From: Pyropia yezoensis | Taxonomy: Eukaryota; Rhodophyta; Bangiophyceae; Bangiales; Bangiaceae | Reading direction: 5' to 3' | DNA length: 64,000 nt | Assembly: GCA_009829735.1 (NCBI GenBank) | Contig: CM020618.1 | Location: forward strand, 31,720,894 to 31,784,893 | Shown here: piece by piece, positions 61,160 through 64,000 of the stretch | How the letters are laid out: each line of letters begins with the position of its first letter | Position numbering within the stretch: position 1 is the first letter of the stretch | The notes under the pieces: model-generated | Databases searched by the model: none | Told to the model about the DNA's origin: nothing | Seen by the model: the letters and a program-made list of their open reading frames with translations, nothing else | Translations under genes and position numbers: made by a program

Positions 61160-61596
61160 ACGGGCGCCACCCCCGGCACCGCGGCCGGCGCCACCCTGGG
61201 CACCGCCGCCGGCACCGCCACCGGCATCGCCGCCGGCGCCGGCGTCATTGCAGGCATCACCGCCGGCACCGCCACCACCGGCGCCGGCGCCGCCACGAAC
61301 ATCCCTGCCGGCACCGCCACCACCGCCACCGGCGGCACCGCCGCCGCCGGCGGCACCGGTACCGGCGGCGCCACCACGGGCGTCACCGCCGCCACCACCG
61401 GTACCGGCGGCGCCACCACGGGCGTCACCGCCGGCACCACCGGCCCCGGCATCGACGGCACCGCCGGGGCGGCCGTCGCCCCCGCTGTTGAGGCAGGCGC
61501 CGAGGGGACGGCGCCCCCTCTGAGGCTGCTCCCCGCCCCGCTGCTGCTGCTGCCGCCGCCTGCACGCGCCAATCGAGGGCGGCTACGTTTCCCCAT
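59014..61596 (-). CDS. N-terminal part of the Ala/Pro-rich host gene (860 codons)
   Basis: The ATG lies in an ideal context (GGACCATGGGG) and starts with basic residues (MGKRSRPRLARAGGG). Pro/Val/Ala repeats follow (about residues 30-170). The only non-repetitive patch lies at about residues 207-305 (60975-60680): YNAIECDLRWVML, LSQTERNKRRVLRRRAWVERSL and LQENQRTLAATAVRLGV. Long Ala-rich tracts with short acidic or Arg-rich insertions complete it. It ends TGA at 59016-59014, overlapping the start of the next frame. I do not recognise the family. The shared composition across 59014 suggests one protein whose C-terminus carries the PIN/NYN-like domain at 36.7-35.9 kb, but this is inference. Confidence 0.5.
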
Positions 61597-62514
61597 GGTC
61601 CGGCGGGCGGGCGACGTGCGCGGGAGGGACAGCTCCGCCGTCGAGCAGCGCGTGGGATTGCCTTGAGGGTAGGGGCATGTAAGGCAAGGGCACGCAGCAC
61701 GGGCAGCACAGAAGCAGAGTGGCGAGCGCGCAAGCGTGCCTGGCCGCCCTGTGCGTGACCGCCCGACAGCGATTTTGAGTCGGAGGGTCGGGGGAGCGTG
61801 CGGCACAGGCGTCCCGCTGTATGCCGACATGGCGTGCGGCCCAAATTTCGCGCGTCGCGGTGATTGGCTGTGGTGGGCGGGGGCCCTGGCCGTCGACTCT
61901 CTCCCAAAGGCAGGGCACGAGTCACTCGCAAAAATATATACGGTTACCCTCTAAAACTACGCCAGACAGCCATGCTTTACAAAGCTTGCAATTCATTTTT
62001 TTGAAAGTTTCAACTGCTGCGAAATGTGAGCGACGACAAAAACGGAGCGTTGCAAGGAGCACTCAGGTACGTGGCACATCGTGCGGGGGGGGAGCCCAGG
62101 CGGACAAAAATTTCCACAGACCCTGCCACGCCCGGCGTCGCGGCCGCGGCCGCGTACAGACGTGCACACATACCATTCGGCCGCCCAGTGCACTCGGCTC
62201 CACGCACCGTGCCGTCGCTCCAGTCGCCATCGTTGGCTCCCGTGTGTGGCTGCTTCCCTTCCACCCCCCCCCCCCCCTCTCTCCCGAGAGGGTCCCCACC
62301 GTCCTCTGCTTGCACGTGCGCCGCCGACGGCGGCGGCGGCGGCGGTGGGGGCGGCGGTGGCCGGCTGCTGTTGTGGCGCCGGCTAAGGCAGTGGCGGCTG
62401 CCGTGCGCCCCCCGCCCCCCCCCCCCCCCCTTTCATCTACCATCAACTACTCACCGGTCCCTCGTACCGGCGCCACAACGGCCGTCTGCGGCGGCGGCGG
62501 GAGTGGCGGCAAAG
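61597..62514. promoter_or_regulatory. Divergent intergenic promoter region
   Basis: It separates the minus-strand Ala-rich gene (start 61596) from the plus-strand protease gene (proposed start 62515). AAAATATATA at 61931-61940 is the only AT-rich, TATA-like stretch and could serve either direction. C12- and C14-like runs occur near 62263 and 62418. Confidence 0.4.
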
Positions 62515-64000
62515 ATGACGGGGTCACCCTCGACGGCTGCACCAGCGGCGCAAACGTCAGCCGCCCAAACGGCGGCCGGGCCACCGATGGACCCTGCCAC
62601 AGAGGGCGCTCCCTGTGCGACCGACAGCGCGGTGGCGGGTAGAAAGCGCTCTCGTGCACAGGCGACGGCGACGGATAACGTAGCCAGCGTCGGGGGCGAC
62701 GGCGACGGCGACGGCGACGGCGAAGGTGATGCCGGCGGCGATGGCGCGGACAGTGGGGGGTCCAGTGGGCGGTCCGCCAGTTCCCATTCCGAAAAGCCGC
62801 CACGTCAACGCCGGCAAACCCAGCTGTGTGGGCTTCAGGCGGGGGGTAGGCGTGCGGGCGACCAAACGGACAAGGGACGTGCGCCACTTCCCCTTTTGGG
62901 GGTCTTGAACCCCAGTGCTGCCGCGGCGATTGCTGTGGCCCGTTCTGCCTCTGTTGGCTGTTCGGTTCATGCCGCGGACGCCGCAGCCACCGCCGCAGCC
63001 ACCGCCACCGGCGCCGGCGTCGTCGCCAGCGCCGCTCGTGGTCGGCGCCACATGGGGGGTCGAGGCCCGGCGGAAGGGCTGCTTATCGAGGAGCGCGTGG
63101 CAGGCCAACAGGGAGTGAGGCGTCAAAGCGCGCAGCGCGGGCCGTGGTAGTGGCACGCCGAGTGGCACAGGTGTTGGCGTGTGCGCCGTCCATGCGCTCT
63201 GTGGAAGAGCGCTTCTTGTTGGGCGTCGTGCAAGGTGCGGCTATAGACGGGTTCACAGCACCACCATCGCTGGTACCGGCGGGGGCCCCAGGTCGGGCAG
63301 ATCGCGCAGATTCTTGTGCAAAAGAGGACCAGAGCCAGCCGCAGCAGCAGCAGCAGCGCCAAGAACAGCAGGGGCAGCAGGACGAGGTCCACTTGGAGCC
63401 GGCCATCGCGTACGAGGTGGCACCGTTTGTCATGGGCCAGCGTGCTGTCCCAGGCGGCGGTGCATCGGAGGTGGGCGTGCGGCCCCTTCCGCGGCAGCGC
63501 GAGTGGAGGTGGGACCGGCACGCACTGCAACGCGCGGTGCGGTTTCCGCTAGTGGGCGAAGGAACGAACGGTTCTGGGTCCGCACATGTGGACAATGCGG
63601 GAACGACTGCGGCCGCCGCCACCCCCACCAGCACGGCGGACACTGCCGCCGATGCGAAGGCCCCTGAGAAACTCAACAAGCCGGTGCAGCCGAAGAAGAG
63701 GGCGCCTCGTCGACCACCAAAGCTTCCGGTAGGAGCGCCTGCTCGCGTTGGCGCCCTGTCTCTGGAGCCCCTGCCCCCGGACTGTGTGGCGTTCATCGAA
63801 GGGTTGCCGACCGGTCGACGAAGTGAGACGGTGCTTTTTCAAGTGCCTGGCGTGCACGGCTCGATGACGGACATCACGGCGGGCGATTTGCGACGGCTCT
63901 CCGATACCGCCATGTGGCTCAACGACAATGTCATCAACGCGTACGTTGGGTTGATGAATACTCGCGTTAGACGGGGCGACGCGTCGTCATCGTCGACAAA
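62515..64000 (+). CDS. Ulp1/C48-type SUMO protease-like gene, 3' end outside the window
   Basis: From 62850 to the window end one frame (codons at multiples of three) is fully open. Its end reads MTDITAGDLRRLSD then MWLNDNVINAYVGLMNTR (about 63900-63960), the characteristic start of the Ulp1 peptidase fold, where the Trp-Leu-Asn-Asp segment helps bind the SUMO/ubiquitin-like tail. The catalytic His, Asp and Cys would be beyond 64000. Upstream come a basic patch (KPVQPKKRAPRRPPK), Gln-rich runs and a folded stretch (SVEERFLLGVVQGA). The likely N-terminus, ATG 62515 (AAAGATGACG) with Gly-Asp repeats, is in another frame, open to 63150. An intron or slip between about 62850 and 63150 must join them; I could not place it. 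Such proteases occur as host desumoylases and as passengers of some MULE elements. Confidence 0.6.

Noticed and set aside
1-64000. tRNA, rRNA or bacterial operon content
   Set aside because: No cloverleaf or rRNA core sequence was recognised; introns, LTR retroelements and chromodomains place the window in a eukaryotic nucleus.

Overview
The window is from a GC-rich nuclear eukaryotic genome. The host genes have spliceosomal introns (one with a perfect TACTAAC branch site), Kozak-like start contexts and long low-complexity proteins. No bacterial operons, tRNA or rRNA genes were recognised. The host genes (a Crinkler/RHS-like P-loop NTPase, a MULE-type transposase, a Gly-rich protein with a PIN/NYN-like domain, a Ulp1-type protease) suit a free-living or parasitic protist, alga or fungus-like organism. 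The sequence alone does not fix the lineage.

Layout. 1-2030 (minus): 3'-truncated P-loop NTPase gene with one intron. 3730-4345: G/C-run minisatellite. 6240-9074 (minus): MULE transposase gene with an intron, a homopolymer frameshift and an in-frame TGA. 11076-11679 (plus): 5' fragment of an unknown Pro-rich gene, cut off by a retrotransposon. 11680-56941: about 45 kb made almost entirely of two Ty3/gypsy chromovirus families, called here E1 (363-364 bp LTRs) and E2 (about 470 bp LTRs), all with gag-pol on the minus strand. 56942-61596, together with 35879-36759 (minus): one host gene split by the nested elements. 62515-64000 (plus): start of a Ulp1/C48 SUMO-protease-like gene running out of the window.

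Retroelement block. E2-1 (11680-17972) is truncated and ends where E1c begins. E1c (17973-28773) is intact. E1b (28410-35878) is decayed and shares its middle LTR with E1c. E2-2 (36760-56941) is flanked by the 5-bp duplication GTTAC. An intact E1a (42621-53419) sits inside the pol region of E2-2, flanked by the duplication CACCC. E1a and E1c are colinear at a constant offset of 24648 bases and nearly identical.

The most notable feature is a long third ORF on the opposite strand (plus) between the end of pol and the 3' LTR. It is present in both E1 (815 codons) and E2 (494 codons plus an overlapping 216-codon frame). The two versions are diverged but share an alignable core, so the antisense gene appears to be a conserved cargo of two chromovirus families. 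It is absent from E1b. The LTR next to it carries TATA-like motifs on both strands, which offers a way to transcribe gag-pol and the antisense gene separately. Hairpin repeats lie between the convergent 3' ends.
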